Below, piece by piece: positions 9,888 to 21,636 of a stretch of DNA of 64,000 nt. This DNA comes from Paralvinella palmiformis (lineage: Eukaryota; Annelida; Polychaeta; Terebellida; Alvinellidae). Position 1 is the first letter of the stretch; each line of letters opens with the position of its first letter. The notes below the pieces were generated by a model. That model was not told the origin of the DNA. It searched no databases and saw only the letters and a program-made list of their open reading frames with translations. The stretch lies in NCBI GenBank assembly GCA_025642065.1, contig JAODUP010001184.1, forward strand, positions 28,498 to 92,497. Direction: 5' to 3'. The translations under genes were made by a program, and so were the position numbers.

Positions 9888-11138
9888 TTACAACATCAAC
9901 ATTAGCATATCTAAGCGTGCTCTCTGTGAGAATGTGACTAGGTGTGCACCAGTGTATTGCTTGTTTGTGTATATGAAGATATAACGAGCAAACTATATAA
10001 TCAAGAATTTGTTAACTCCATACAGTTAACTCATTATGAAAGCAGTTATTTGTTTCATTCATAAGCAGTAAAATAGCGCTCTCATACAACTAAGATCCCC
10101 AATCACACATTTCCGTAGAGCTGAGATATATATTCTTCGATTCTTCAATTGAAATGTGATTGCAGCAAAACAATGATAATCTTCCCTCCTTTATCATTAC
10201 AACATATAATATTAGCACCACAGTTGTCATCTGCTAGAGGCGACGGATAATAAAGGATATCGAACGTTTGTATGTAATACTACATATAATGAAAAATATT
10301 CGCGTCACATGTAATGATAAATATTAATGTCTTATAAAACGTCTCATGACCCAATACTGGTCTTAAAACAATCTGTAACACCTATACAACTGTATGACAA
10401 AAGACAGGTTTAATCTGAAGTTCTTAAAACCTCCTGAAACAATACAATATTAACTTTCAGTACATGATTGGAAGCTAAAGTGCATTAATGAATTACCAGA
10501 ATGAAATTACTCATCATTAATTTGTACAATATATATATATATATATCGACGGATATTAATAAGAAATCTGTCATTGCATTAGATTTATCCCAAACGTCTT
10601 AGAGTACTGATTGCTGTCGGTTCACATGTGTGTTATTATTTTTAATTTCACTTCTCATCTTTAACTAACATCATGGTACATATACCACTGGAAATCATCA
10701 ACACATAAGAAGCAAATTACGAGTCGTAAATTACCAATTAAACTAAATTACAAAATAGAGGAAATATTTCAAATTATCATTTGTTATAATGGCTTTCGCT
10801 AAGCATATTGAACTCGACTTAAATAGCTCACTCAATGTCTGTTCATTAAATGTACATTTCAGTCGAACTTCTAGAGTCCGAGTGCAAACAGATCATGTTC
10901 GATATAAAAAATGAGTGTTCTACGGAAGTTAAATTTATGGGGAAACAACTCGGAGTGAGATAGGGTTCAAATCTTCTAGTACCTACACTGTGATAGAACG
11001 AAGATAAAATTCAAACGAATTTCCATAAATAATGTTTTCGTTAATTATTTTAATTAAACTGATCGCATGAATGCAATACTGTTTGGGTTAGAATCATAGA
11101 GGAAAATTGTTGATTGAATACCTATTATAATTGTCGAG
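9069..11138. other. 3' UTR and intergenic DNA
   Basis: The arrestin 3' UTR probably runs to an AATAAA near 9834, just before a (TA)n tract at 9840-9885. The rest is AT-rich with a short (TA)n at 10529-10547. No exon or mobile element is recognised. Confidence 0.5.
9840..9885. repeat. (TA)n microsatellite
   Basis: About 22 TA units following AAATAAATAAA. Confidence 0.9.
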
Positions 11139-11465
11139 TCCTGATAGCGCATTTAGTTAGAGCGTGGGACTCGTAGCCGAACGGTCGCGGGTTCGAGGCT
11201 CCGTGAGCTGCAATGCCGTCATGTGGCGACTGGTTCACTCATCCATACAAAAAATGAGTACATAACAGGACGCGATGGCTATGTGTTTGAGTAACGCTTT
11301 CCGCCTATAAAGGCTGCATGCGTTGTATGCTCCCTTGGGAGTTGAGACATAACCTGGTTGGAAACAGGTCTGAGTCAGGGATAATAATATTGTAAATAAT
11401 ATTGTAAAGCGCCTTAGGGCAGCTTCTAGCTTGAATAGGACGCTATATGAATATCATTATTATAA
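11139..11465 (+). mobile_element. tRNA-derived SINE
   Basis: A tRNA-like head carries an A-box-like segment (TAGCGCATTTAGTTAGAGCG) and a B-box-like GGTTCGAGGCT, about the spacing of RNA polymerase III promoters. A body follows, then a 3' end AAAGCGCCTTAGGGC and GGACGCTATATGAAT, then ATTATTAT. That 3' end looks like the tail of the L2/CR1-like LINEs in this window (see 54150 and 49955), so it is probably copied by such a LINE. Confidence 0.8.
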
Positions 11466-11559
11466 TCCCTATGTATTATTCGCAGTATCGGGGATCTGAC
11501 CTGAAATCCGGTCTTCCCGGTTATAGGTCAAATAGATAACGGGGATAGGCGATTTAATC

Positions 11560-12080
11560 TCATGTTTCAGCTACACTCACTTTCCACCACCATCTTCACG
11601 CATCGTCAATTATACTATTCCGCTATTCCTCAGTCTAAGCCAATCACAACCCAGCTGGGATCCCGCTATATTTCGTTTACAACGGTTTGGGCTGCTGGAC
11701 ACATTGTCACTAGTCTGAACCATTCGCTCACAGTCTGCTCAAGTGACAATACCTCGCAGGCATTTTATCACGTGTTCAACCCAAACTGTTATGTTGGCTG
11801 ACTCGCCTATAAAAAGGGCCTAGCTTTTCACCCTGGTCAGATCATCACCTGCCAGCGTTGATTATAAAAATAATAAACATTCCTACCAGGCATCATCACC
11901 CCACTTCTCCTGAAACACCACCATCAACAATAAAAATAGAACAGAAGTCAACACCAGGTGCTCTGCACAATAGCCGACAGCCAGGGATCTCTACCCCCAA
12001 ATTTCAACAAGTGACAAGTGACCCTGGTCAGACTAGAACTTGCGACGCCGGACCTGTCGGACCTCTGTGCGTACAGTTTA
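11560..12080 (+). mobile_element. LTR-like repeat with promoter and poly(A) signals
   Basis: A TATA box (TATAAAAA, 11808-11815) lies 57 bp before AATAAA (11872-11877), the close spacing expected inside an LTR. The 80-bp dispersed repeat of 7687-7768 follows at 11942-12023. No coding region, primer-binding site or second LTR was identified, so a solo LTR is only one reading. Confidence 0.35.
11942..12023 (+). repeat. Short dispersed repeat shared with 7687-7768
   Basis: Second copy of the ~80-bp repeat, same orientation, with a few substitutions and small indels. Confidence 0.75.
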
Positions 12081-12089
12081 TATAGGTGG

Positions 12090-13690
12090 ATAGATTAGTT
12101 ATTTGAATCAGATAACTTGTATTTAGATAATGTTAAGTCCCGCGCTAGACTGTGTAACAGCTGGCGATTGTAGCGCACCAACCGGTGGCTGTTTAACAAG
12201 CTATTTACATTCGGGGGGGGGGGGGTATGTTGGGAAAACAACTGATCGCAACAAAAACACAAACGTTTAATCAACATGGAACGGAAATTCATTGTTTTGT
12301 TGTCGTTGCCATATTTTCAAGCATCTGTAGAATTAAAATAGCAATGCCTATGTTGGCATGTAAGCCTTGTGTGCCTATAGTAATATATGTGAAATCGAAT
12401 TGAGGCAGACACACTCGCAATACTAGCGGCAATATTTAGAATGTAACTTTGGCTAAGCATCGTGAAATCGTATTGTGTTAATATGTCAGTTAGTTCTTTC
12501 TAGAGGAGAATACAGGATTTCAATGGAGGCACGTGAATATTATCAGCAATAATTATTTAGAAAGTATAATACCAGACAGTGAGACTGATAATACCGTCTC
12601 CCCAAGGCAGTGTGTGTGGTGAATTTGTGCCACACATAGTCTACAACTCCCATTTTGGTATACACAGATCAACACAATTTCATTTCTAATTGACCTAACA
12701 TATAAATATTTGTTCATACACACTTTCAGTTGTTAAATTAATAATGCACGACACTCACACGTTTCTAGATACCAAACATCAAGCACAGTCTGGACGATAT
12801 ACAAACATTTGTGTTTAAGTGTGCATCTGTTCAAATTATACAACTGCATATTCACATACGCTACTACCCAAACCCTAAAAGAAGCAGCTTTTTATGTTGT
12901 AGCATTTATTGAAATATGTAATATATATTTTGTACATGAAATACATATGGTATACGGATTGTCTCACATATTTGGTTCTTTTGTAGCACAAATATATACT
13001 ATTGTCAACAGTACATAAATTAATACACAAGTCGGCACCACATCATGCCTGGTAATTACTATCACTCACATTCATATATCTGATCATTATTAAATAGCCA
13101 ACACCTACATTATACTAACAAGGTTCTCATATGTCCTGGAAAAGCTGAGAAATAATAAATTAATTTTCCAAGTGTAGAAATGTCAGGGAATTTTACAATG
13201 TCTGGAAATATCCTGGAAAACCTAGAAAAAAAGTCGCCTCAGAGAAAAGGGTCCAATTTAAAGACCGGAAATAAAATTACACTTCTGCAAGAAATCTTTA
13301 ATTTTTTATGTTAAAGCAATCATAGGATATTATTAGTATATTACTTTTAATGTACCCACAATTTTGTTTCTTCTATAATTAATATTTGCTAACGTTTTAA
13401 TGAAAGTGCATGGCACAAACAGCTACAAGGGGTGAGGGGTAGGCTGAACCATAAAGATGTCAAGTTGTAGTTTCCGTAACAATATTAGTTTTTAGGGGTG
13501 GGGATGTATGCATAATGCTTATCACTGGACCACAGGTGGGTGTTAATTACCATGATCTATGTTTTTGTATATTTAGGTTCACTTGTGAAAATTTACTTAT
13601 GTAAAGATTTATGTAGGTATATGTTTTAAATGGTGTTTAATGTTGATGTTCTGAGTTAGTGCCACCATATATATTGGCAAATGATAGGTA
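12090..13690. other. AT-rich non-coding DNA
   Basis: Apart from a ten-base G run near 12220, nothing recognisable is seen. Confidence 0.4.
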
Positions 13691-13696
13691 TTAAAC

Positions 13697-13706
13697 ACAC
13701 ACAAAA

Positions 13707-13767
<61 letters not shown>
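13697..13767. repeat. Compound (CA)n(TA)n microsatellite
   Basis: About 16 CA units followed by about 18 TA units. Open frames through it are artefacts. Confidence 0.95.
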
Positions 13768-13772
<5 letters not shown>

Positions 13773-14203
13773 GTAGACAGATATCACATGTTTCCCACAT
13801 CCATCCATTATAGAAAACATATTACCAATTTTTACTATTATTTTGTTTGTTTGGTGTACGGGATTGGTTGTGCTTAGTACATTATCTAATATATGTATTA
13901 TTTTGACTATGTACTGGTGTTGTATGACAATAGGAGTATATTGGACATTAAGGTATCAGGAATTACACTATATATAAGCATATGCATATACCGCTTTGCA
14001 CAATATATTATTAAAATGTCACAAATCAACACATATCGTATGAAGTACTAAAAGTGAAAATGACAGTATCTATTCATCGATAGCAAATACAGTGAGCCGT
14101 ATATTTCCATTAGTAATATTCTATTTCATGTTCCAAGGCATAAGAACCACACCATTTTGTTCGGATGTGGAGGATATATATATATATATATAGTTGACCT
14201 ATT

Positions 14204-14438
14204 ATGTTGCTCATGGCATTTAGTACACTTTTCCCAAAGTCCAACATACAATTGAGGACTTTAACGGTAGAAATTGGCGTCTCTTACAAAGGATATCTCA
14301 TGCCGTGTGTCTCCAACACGATGGCATTGGAAACTAACAATAATGCACATTACATGTGCATTCAGGTGTATCCGTCTCCAGACAGCACAATGAAGAGCAT
14401 TCACTTTCAGCCTATCCAGAACTGGAAGTATAACTATT

Positions 14439-14440
<2 letters not shown>
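14204..14440 (+). other. Unassigned open stretch
   Basis: About 80 codons open from an ATG (MLLMAFSTLFPKSN...) with richer sequence than the neighbourhood, before running into a (TA)n tract. I recognise no family. It could be an exon, a decayed element or chance. Confidence 0.2.
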
Positions 14441-14445
<5 letters not shown>

Positions 14446-14503
<58 letters not shown>

Positions 14504-14510
14504 ATATATA

Positions 14511-14551
<41 letters not shown>
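14446..14551. repeat. Compound (TA)n(GATA)n microsatellite
   Basis: About 28 TA units, then about ten GATA/AGAT units. Confidence 0.95.
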
Positions 14552-14554
<3 letters not shown>

Positions 14555-14663
14555 ACATTTAAAAATTGAGTTTAATGTTGCTAATGACTATTTGTCATGT
14601 AGATCTAATTGGTAAAGTGTATATTTCTTATAATTATTTTTATTTCGTATAGTTTAATCTCTA

Positions 14664-14792
14664 GCCAAGTCCGATATTTCACACGCGAAATCTGTGCTTT
14701 TGAAAAAAAAAACATCGAATATTTAGACATAATTATTCACGATATTTTGCTTAATGGTGAGGAGAACAACATAGAAATGAAAACATCAATAG
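14664..14792 (+). other. Possible orphan exon
   Basis: An open segment bounded by an acceptor-like TTTAATCTCTAG and a strong donor (ATAG|GTAAGT). It reads CAFEKKNIEYLDIIIHDILL. No family is recognised and no partner exon is identified. Confidence 0.2.
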
Positions 14793-14900
14793 GTAAGTTA
14801 TTAGTCTATATGCGGATTTTTTTAATTAAGTATCTGTATATAACTATCCATCTCTGGGTGTATTTTTAAATATATAACAAATAACAATCAATTGACACCT

Positions 14901-14902
<2 letters not shown>

Positions 14903-14953
<51 letters not shown>
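14903..14953. repeat. (TA)n microsatellite
   Basis: About 25 TA units just before the LINE cluster. Confidence 0.95.
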
Positions 14954-14954
<1 letters not shown>

Positions 14955-14999
14955 TTCCCTGTGTAATTATGCTAAATTTCTGGTGTTTACAATACTTAA

Positions 15000-16340
15000 T
15001 TGTTATCGTTTTCTTCTAACTTTGATAAGTGCTTAGAAATGCCATTGTGTGAATATCATAGGCTTGGGAAAAGTGATGACAATGGATCTGTGGGGCCTGC
15101 CTGCTGTCAAACTTCTTCAACTCATTCTTTAATGAGTTCAACACACTGTCTGAAAACACTGGAGACTCTTGCCATTCCGGATATGGGGATATGCATCATA
15201 TGATGCATGGATTGGAGAGTGGTCCTCCCTCCTGGTATGATGCTCCCACTGAACCATTGGACATTGAGTGTTTGAGAGTGAAAGGACTGACCTTTATATA
15301 CCTGAACACTCGCAGCCTGTTGCCCAAGTTGGATGAACTAAGAATACCGACTATCAACACTAAGGTTGCTGTTATTGGCATTACTGAAACGTGGCTAGAA
15401 GAATCCGTCACAGACTATGAAGTCGAAATTCCCGGATACATGATCCCGCGTTGTGATAGGAACGGTAAGGGTGATGGTGTATGTGTTTACATCTGGAGTG
15501 GCATTGCCATCAACGTAAGAAATGACATTCGTGGTGATTTAGAGACCATTTGGCCTGAAGTATATCTGTCCAAGACTAAACCAATATTGGTTGGCGTGTG
15601 TTAAGACTTCCAAAGCAGCTAGTTTTCTTTACCCTACCCGAGAAAACATATAACCTGTGAACAAATGTATACTACTGGGTGATTTCAATACAGATTATCA
15701 ACAAATTAGCTCCAAAACAAACAAACTTACAGTATCTCTAAAACATTTTATGTCTATGTTTGATTTATCTCAGATAATCAAAACTCCAGCTAGAATTACT
15801 AAATTAATTTCAACAATTTTAGATCTCATATTACTATCAGACCCAACCAAAATCAATATAACAGTGGTGTAATTTCTCGAAACATTTGAAAAACACCCGG
15901 TAGAAACTGATGCTGTAAAACTACGATAATTGAACAATTATACAAAGGAAGTGTTTAATATTCAATTGCAGGATGTGGACTGGAGATACGTGCTTGAATG
16001 TAATACAGTGGAAAAGGCATAGAGTATTTTTAAATCTAAATATTTGGCTACAATTGACAACATTTCACCCCTCAGACAGATTCGCCTTAAACAAAATACT
16101 GTCCTCTGGGTGATTGGAGACATTTTACACCTCATTCATGACAGGGATCAGCTTTATTGTAAATTCAAAAAGACCAAATACCACAGTTTGTACGATCAAT
16201 ATATTTTTCAGGTCCGAAAACATATTTTCTTTCTGATAAACTTCATGTGCACAAAAATCAACTTAAATTTTTTAAAGTCTCGTCACGTAATCACAAAGTC
16301 GCACTAAGCCAAGCCCAGTTGGACTTCATATCGAAAATGA
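15000..16340 (+). mobile_element. LINE A, endonuclease region (non-LTR retrotransposon, decayed)
   Basis: A broken ORF encodes an APE-type endonuclease: KGLTFIYLNTRSLLPKLDEL, VIGITETWLEESVTDYEV, GDGVCVYI, then after a frameshift LLGDFNTDY and LSQIIKTPARIT. The linker region (DVDWRYVLECN, RDQLYCKFKKT, and in another frame YFLSDKLHVHKNQLKFF) leads toward the reverse transcriptase, but sequence of a different LINE follows. The ITETWL and GDFN motifs are standard for jockey/CR1-group LINEs. Several stops and frameshifts make it inactive. Confidence 0.85.
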
Positions 16341-18490
16341 ATTATGTTTTGAAAAATCCTAAGTCCAGAGATACTAGCATCCGTGAAGCACACCAGCATG
16401 GTCCGGCAATTTCCGATTTCATCACGTCTGCCGACATTTACATTCGGGTAAACGATACACCGTCATTTCTCAGTGAGTTCACGTGGTTATGCATTGTTTC
16501 TCAGGCCCGTCATGGAAACACTGGAGGCGGTGTGGGTTTCCCCATAAAAAAACTATTTTGACGGCTTGATGGCGAGTACACCCAGTGTTGGCTCATTTGA
16601 AAATGTCGTAGTCACTTTAAAATGGTGTAATAATATGATAAATTTTGCGCCAATCTACAGACCTGCTGGTTCTGGAATCTCAGTGTTCTTGGATGAGTTC
16701 GTGTCGTTTTATGGTTTCCTTTCTTCTTTATCTTGTCCAACGTTAATCTGTGGTGATTTTAATATCCACTTGGATACCGACACCAGCAGTAGTTTAAATT
16801 TCAAATCAATGCTAGATTCTTGCAATTTGGTCCAACAAATGGATTGCCCAACTCGCATCCACCGTCACACTGTCGATTGTTTTATTACTCCATCGGACTT
16901 CACGGGTATTGATAATGTGTCTAATATTGGTTGCATCAGCGATCATTTTTGTGTTGGCTGTAAGTTAGATTTCAGATCACCATCAAAATACACAACTAAA
17001 CAGATTACGTTTCGTCAATATCACAGAATATATCGTGCTCAAATGATTTGTGATTTACTCAAAACCGCCTTTGTCTCGTCACCCTCCGACAATGCTTCGG
17101 ACCTTTATACTTAGTAATCTCTCCTATGTACTAGACCAACATGCACCACTTAAATGTCTAACCAAACCTAAGCCAGTACGGATAACAATATCGTGAAGAC
17201 AAACAGCTGTAGACAAGCCGAAAGGGACCTGGAAAAAGAACGCCTCCCTTTCAATAGATCAAGAGTAATTTCTATACTGACGTCGTCAACAACAACTCGG
17301 ACGTCCAGTGTCTGGCCTTTGTTTCATATCTAAGCTCGTGGAGAGAGTCATTGCATCGCGACTCAAGCAACACTTGGATTCTAACAACCTAGGCAACCAC
17401 TACCAGTATGCGTACAAGACAGGCCACTCAACCGAGACTGCTCTACTGTGTATAAAGAACAATATACACATTTCGTTGTCAAAAGACTGCTCTAGTTTTA
17501 CTAGACCTGTCGGCTGCCTTTGACACTATTGATCATAGAGTTCTCTTGAACTATCTGCCATTTTGGTTTGGCTTGAGTGGAGTGTTCTTGGACTGGTTTG
17601 CTTCCTACCTGGCGGACAGAAATCAATGTGTTAAAGTCGACGACGTACTGTCTGATCCAGCAGACTTAATATATGGCGTTCCCCAAGGATCAGTTATGGG
17701 CCAAATTTTGTTCTTCTTGTATACAACTCCTCTAAATAAAATAGTTTCCACATACAAAACAGTAAATTACCACTTCTACGCAGACGACGCCCAGCTATAT
17801 ATAGATCACTTACACCAACCAATTTTGCTACTGCAATTGCGACACTCCAAGCATACCTGACAGATGTCCAAAGCTGGATGACAACAAATATCCTTCTCGA
17901 TCTAAGTTGCATCTGTGTGTAGGTCTTGTTTTGTGGGTCTTCGCGATCTCAGAAGAAGCAGGCGTTATCTCACCGAAAACATAACAGTCACCATTGCAAA
18001 TGCTTTAGTCAGCAGCAAGCTCGACTACTGCAATTCTCTCTTTCGTTCCACAACCTGTCGCGATCTTAAAAAACTACACTGTGTCCAATACGTTTCAAAA
18101 CAGCATGTATTATTTATAAATTTCTACACACTGGTGTCTACGCATACTTCAGTTCTCATTTGACAACCTGTACCTTCATGTTCCTGTGTACAAACCTAGC
18201 GTAAACAAGTCAAAAGTACACTTTCACAAATGTTTCAATTACGATGGTCCTTTATTGTGGAATTCTCTACCTCACGAAGTTCGTTCTGTCCCAACAGTAT
18301 CATGTTTCAGACAAAAGCTAAAGACACATCTTTGTCAGGATGCATATCCGCCTTAATATTCTTTACCCGACCGGTCGGTTCCCTTGATCACAAACCTTTT
18401 CCGTCTAAGTACCTTGTCTGGTTTTGTTGCACCTTAGATCCGCCTTTTCAACTGACTCCTGTATGGTACATCTTACTTTTTATATAAAGC
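16340..18490 (+). mobile_element. LINE B (L2/CR1-like, decayed, 5'-truncated)
   Basis: The endonuclease C-terminal half is in pieces: AISDFITSADIYI, GGGVGF, YRPAGSGISVFLDEF, LICGDFNIHLD, PTRIHRHTVDCFIT, CISDHF. The reverse transcriptase follows: ISKLVERVIASRLKQHL, QYAYKTGHSTETALL, YGVPQGSVMGQILF, YHFYADDAQLYI. The 3' end has LWNSLPHEVRSVPTVSCF and FRQKLKTHL. The FYADD catalytic motif is intact, but the frame is broken many times. It separates two parts that look like LINE A. Confidence 0.85.
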
Positions 18491-19637
18491 AGGAACAAGA
18501 AAAAGGTAATTACGTAGCTATAGTTCATCTCGACCTACAAAAGGGCCTTTAACACTGTTAATTGATCGTGGCCTTCTAAACCAGAAACTAAAAGTCCTAG
18601 GACTCGATGAATCGACACTAAATTGGTTTCGTTCCTATTTACATGAGCGACTATAATCGGTAGAAATCAGTGGCGTTACTTCTACGTACCACCGCCACAA
18701 TTATATGCAGTGTACTACCGCCACAGTTACATGTGGCGTTCCCAAAGGATCCATACTGGGTTCTATCTATGTGAACGACATCCTATCAGCGATCAAGTGC
18801 AAGTTATTACTCTATGCCGATGACTCTGCACTTATAGTGCCAGGTAACAACACAAAGGAAATTCAATACGAACTTTCCAATAAACTAGAATTAATCAGGG
18901 AATGACTGATTGATAATAAATTGTCTTTCCACCTTGGAAAGACAGAGTCAATTCTCTTTGCATCAAAGACGAATCACCATAAAACAACTCCATTCAGGTC
19001 CAATGTACAGAGGCATGCATTGTCTTGTCATGTCGAACGAAGGTCAAATGCTTATAAAATAATTAGCAAACCAAATTCAAAAGTAAAGTTTCTATATAGG
19101 CAGACCAGTGATATCAATCTAGAAAACATAAAGATTCTAACTGCAGCACTAATCCAATGCCACTTTGACTATGCTAGTTCATCTTGGAATTCTGGACTAA
19201 CCAAGAAATACAAAGCTAGCTAACAAAATTATTCGATAGCTTTTGAAGGCAACCCCTCGGATACATATTGGGGCAAACGAGTTTAAATTGGTAAATGTAT
19301 TGCTGGTGGAACTCCATGCCAAACAACTCAAACTAAATCGAGTCCATTATGCCCCAAACAGCACCCCAATTTACTTAAATAGTGCATTCAAATTAACAAC
19401 ACCCCAACATAATATTAATACAAGATCCAGTACACTGTGTTTTCAGATACCTGAAGTTAAAAATTTAATTATACAGGAATATTGGTTTGGATCGATCGAA
19501 TTACCAACTGAAATTATGTGTTTAACGAACAAATATCTTTTTAAAAAGGTGTAAAAGAGCTTATATTTGACAATCTTAATGACCAGGAAGCAAGTTCTTA
19601 CATTCTTTTAAAACCTGGTCATTATATTTTTTAAAAG
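18490..19637 (+). mobile_element. LINE A-type reverse transcriptase and 3' end (decayed)
   Basis: It reads IVHLDLQKG, KLKVLGLDESTLNWFRSYLH, TCGVPKGSILGS, LLLYADDSALIVPGN, WLIDNKLSFHLGKTESILFA, then the C-terminal thumb (NSGLTKKY, STLCFQIPEVK). It is a different family from LINE B, and its style fits the endonuclease at 15000-16340. A 26-bp imperfect tandem duplication lies at about 18686-18737. The element ends at a (TA)n tract, probably its 3' tail. Confidence 0.8.

Positions 19638-19695
<58 letters not shown>
19638..19695. repeat. (TA)n microsatellite at LINE 3' end
   Basis: About 28 TA units, then short repeats of ATTCCATTTAT. Confidence 0.9.
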
Positions 19696-19697
<2 letters not shown>

Positions 19698-19699
19698 CA

Positions 19700-21605
19700 T
19701 TTATTAGAACCATTTATATATTCCATTTATTTATTCCATATATTCCATTTATAAAGCGAAAGGTTATTTTTGTTGATATTTTAATGTTTTCACTTATTAT
19801 CGTTGTCAAGAAGTTCCACGTTCTTTAGCGTATTGTAATTATACACATTATTTTCTTTTTAGCTTTGTTATTTAGATGTTAAAGAAAATTGAACTGCACG
19901 TATTGTTTACTTTGTGTTTTGTTGTGTACGATTAGTCTTGGTTACGAGTATTATTAAATACGAGTTTACGCAAATTCGTGCATTCGAACGGGGGCAGCAC
20001 CGATGTTTTAGGTTTATTTACATTATTTTTGTTTACAGATTTTGCGTCATTCACTCTTTGTATCTCATTTCTATCTTTTTTGTAATGCCCAGTTTAGTCG
20101 TCGCTCATGATGTTGCACCTCGCCTCCAGTAAATTATTTGATTTAGAAACAAAACAAACAGATAACATTCTTTTTATGGAATTACAAGCCTTTAAAGGTA
20201 AAACACACATGTTTTTGACACTTAGATCTAGTCAGCGACGAAGTATCACCATCAATCATCATGACCATGTCCAGTGACAACGAATGAACCATGGTGTAGA
20301 TCTGGTCTAGTCGAGATCTACACTCTGTAACACTGTCACAGACACAGTGTCAGTCTATCAGTGACCTGAGATACTTTGCTACTCGTAACTAGTATACAGA
20401 CTGAAGTTTGTACCTTCAGTCCAAGTTATTCTTTAATATTATTTCCCTTTGACACAGTAACAGTGTTACATCTCCCATAATTATAATCATGATGGTGATT
20501 ATATCCCATAATCAGATAATGCACAAATCGTTAGATTTAGTATATGAGTATATGATTATGACATTCTTTTTTATGGCTTCTATTACATAACATAAAGCTT
20601 CAATCAGAGATGGGGTCATATTTGGCAACCTTTTTTGGCCACATCAAAACTGATCAAGATTAAATAGCAACAGTCCTACCAATTGATCAATATATTGCAC
20701 TCACTAATTGATCAACTCTATACACATCCATCAATTACAACAATTCTACCTTGAATGATTTAGCACACCTAGTACTGGTACCATCTGCACAGAAATGGCA
20801 CCACACGCGCAAGCGGATTTCTGAGTAACCTAGTGATTTATCCCTATAACTGATGGTAAATCACCCAACCTAAAGTTTAGTTTTGAAAACATCCAACTGA
20901 TATATTGTTCCATCAATTTAGATATATGAAGCCAGAAATCATAAGAGAAAGTTTTGTATGGTTATGGTTAGAAGTACAAATGAAAAAGGCTGCCAATAGA
21001 GCTGGTGAATATGACATGTTAATCTGTGCCCTATGTAAAGAAGCCTCAGTAAGAGATCTCACCACATTTGTGGGGTTGAGCACTTTTAAAACTTGAATCA
21101 ATCAAGTTGTATAAAGTAAGTAACAGAAATGGAGTCCAGTCAGTTTTGTTAATTCTATTTCCACTCAATTCCATTTGGTTAATTCCAATTCCAGATCAAA
21201 TTTATCAATTCCAAGACCCTTTTTTTGCCTAATACCTTTTACCATGAGTTGGTACTCCGAGTACCTACTTGGAATACCTACTCTGATTAGTTTATATTCC
21301 AATTAGGATTGTCATAGACGAAATATTTCTGAATTAAAAAATTAAATGGTAAATTAATTTGTGGATTTTTTTGTCATGGAAGAAATATTTCTTAATTAAA
21401 AAACTAAATGGTAAATTAATTTGCAGATTTGTTTTTCCCATTGTAAACATTGAATGGGGTAAATTCCTAAATAGCAATATCTCTATATAGATTACAGGTA
21501 TGCTATGTGGTTGTGTCACAGTGTTGTGTGCAGAACCTACAGTATCCAGACCATTTTAATTGGTTAAATATTCACCTGGGGTGCCATGGTCAGTGTACAT
21601 AGCTG

Positions 21606-21636
<31 letters not shown>

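Noticed and set aside
11139..11215. Functional tRNA gene
   Set aside because: A- and B-box-like sequences are present, but the arms do not form a good cloverleaf and a SINE body follows.
20905..21101. Open frames of about 62 codons on both strands
   Set aside because: No family match, no clear splice borders and similar length on both strands; treated as chance.
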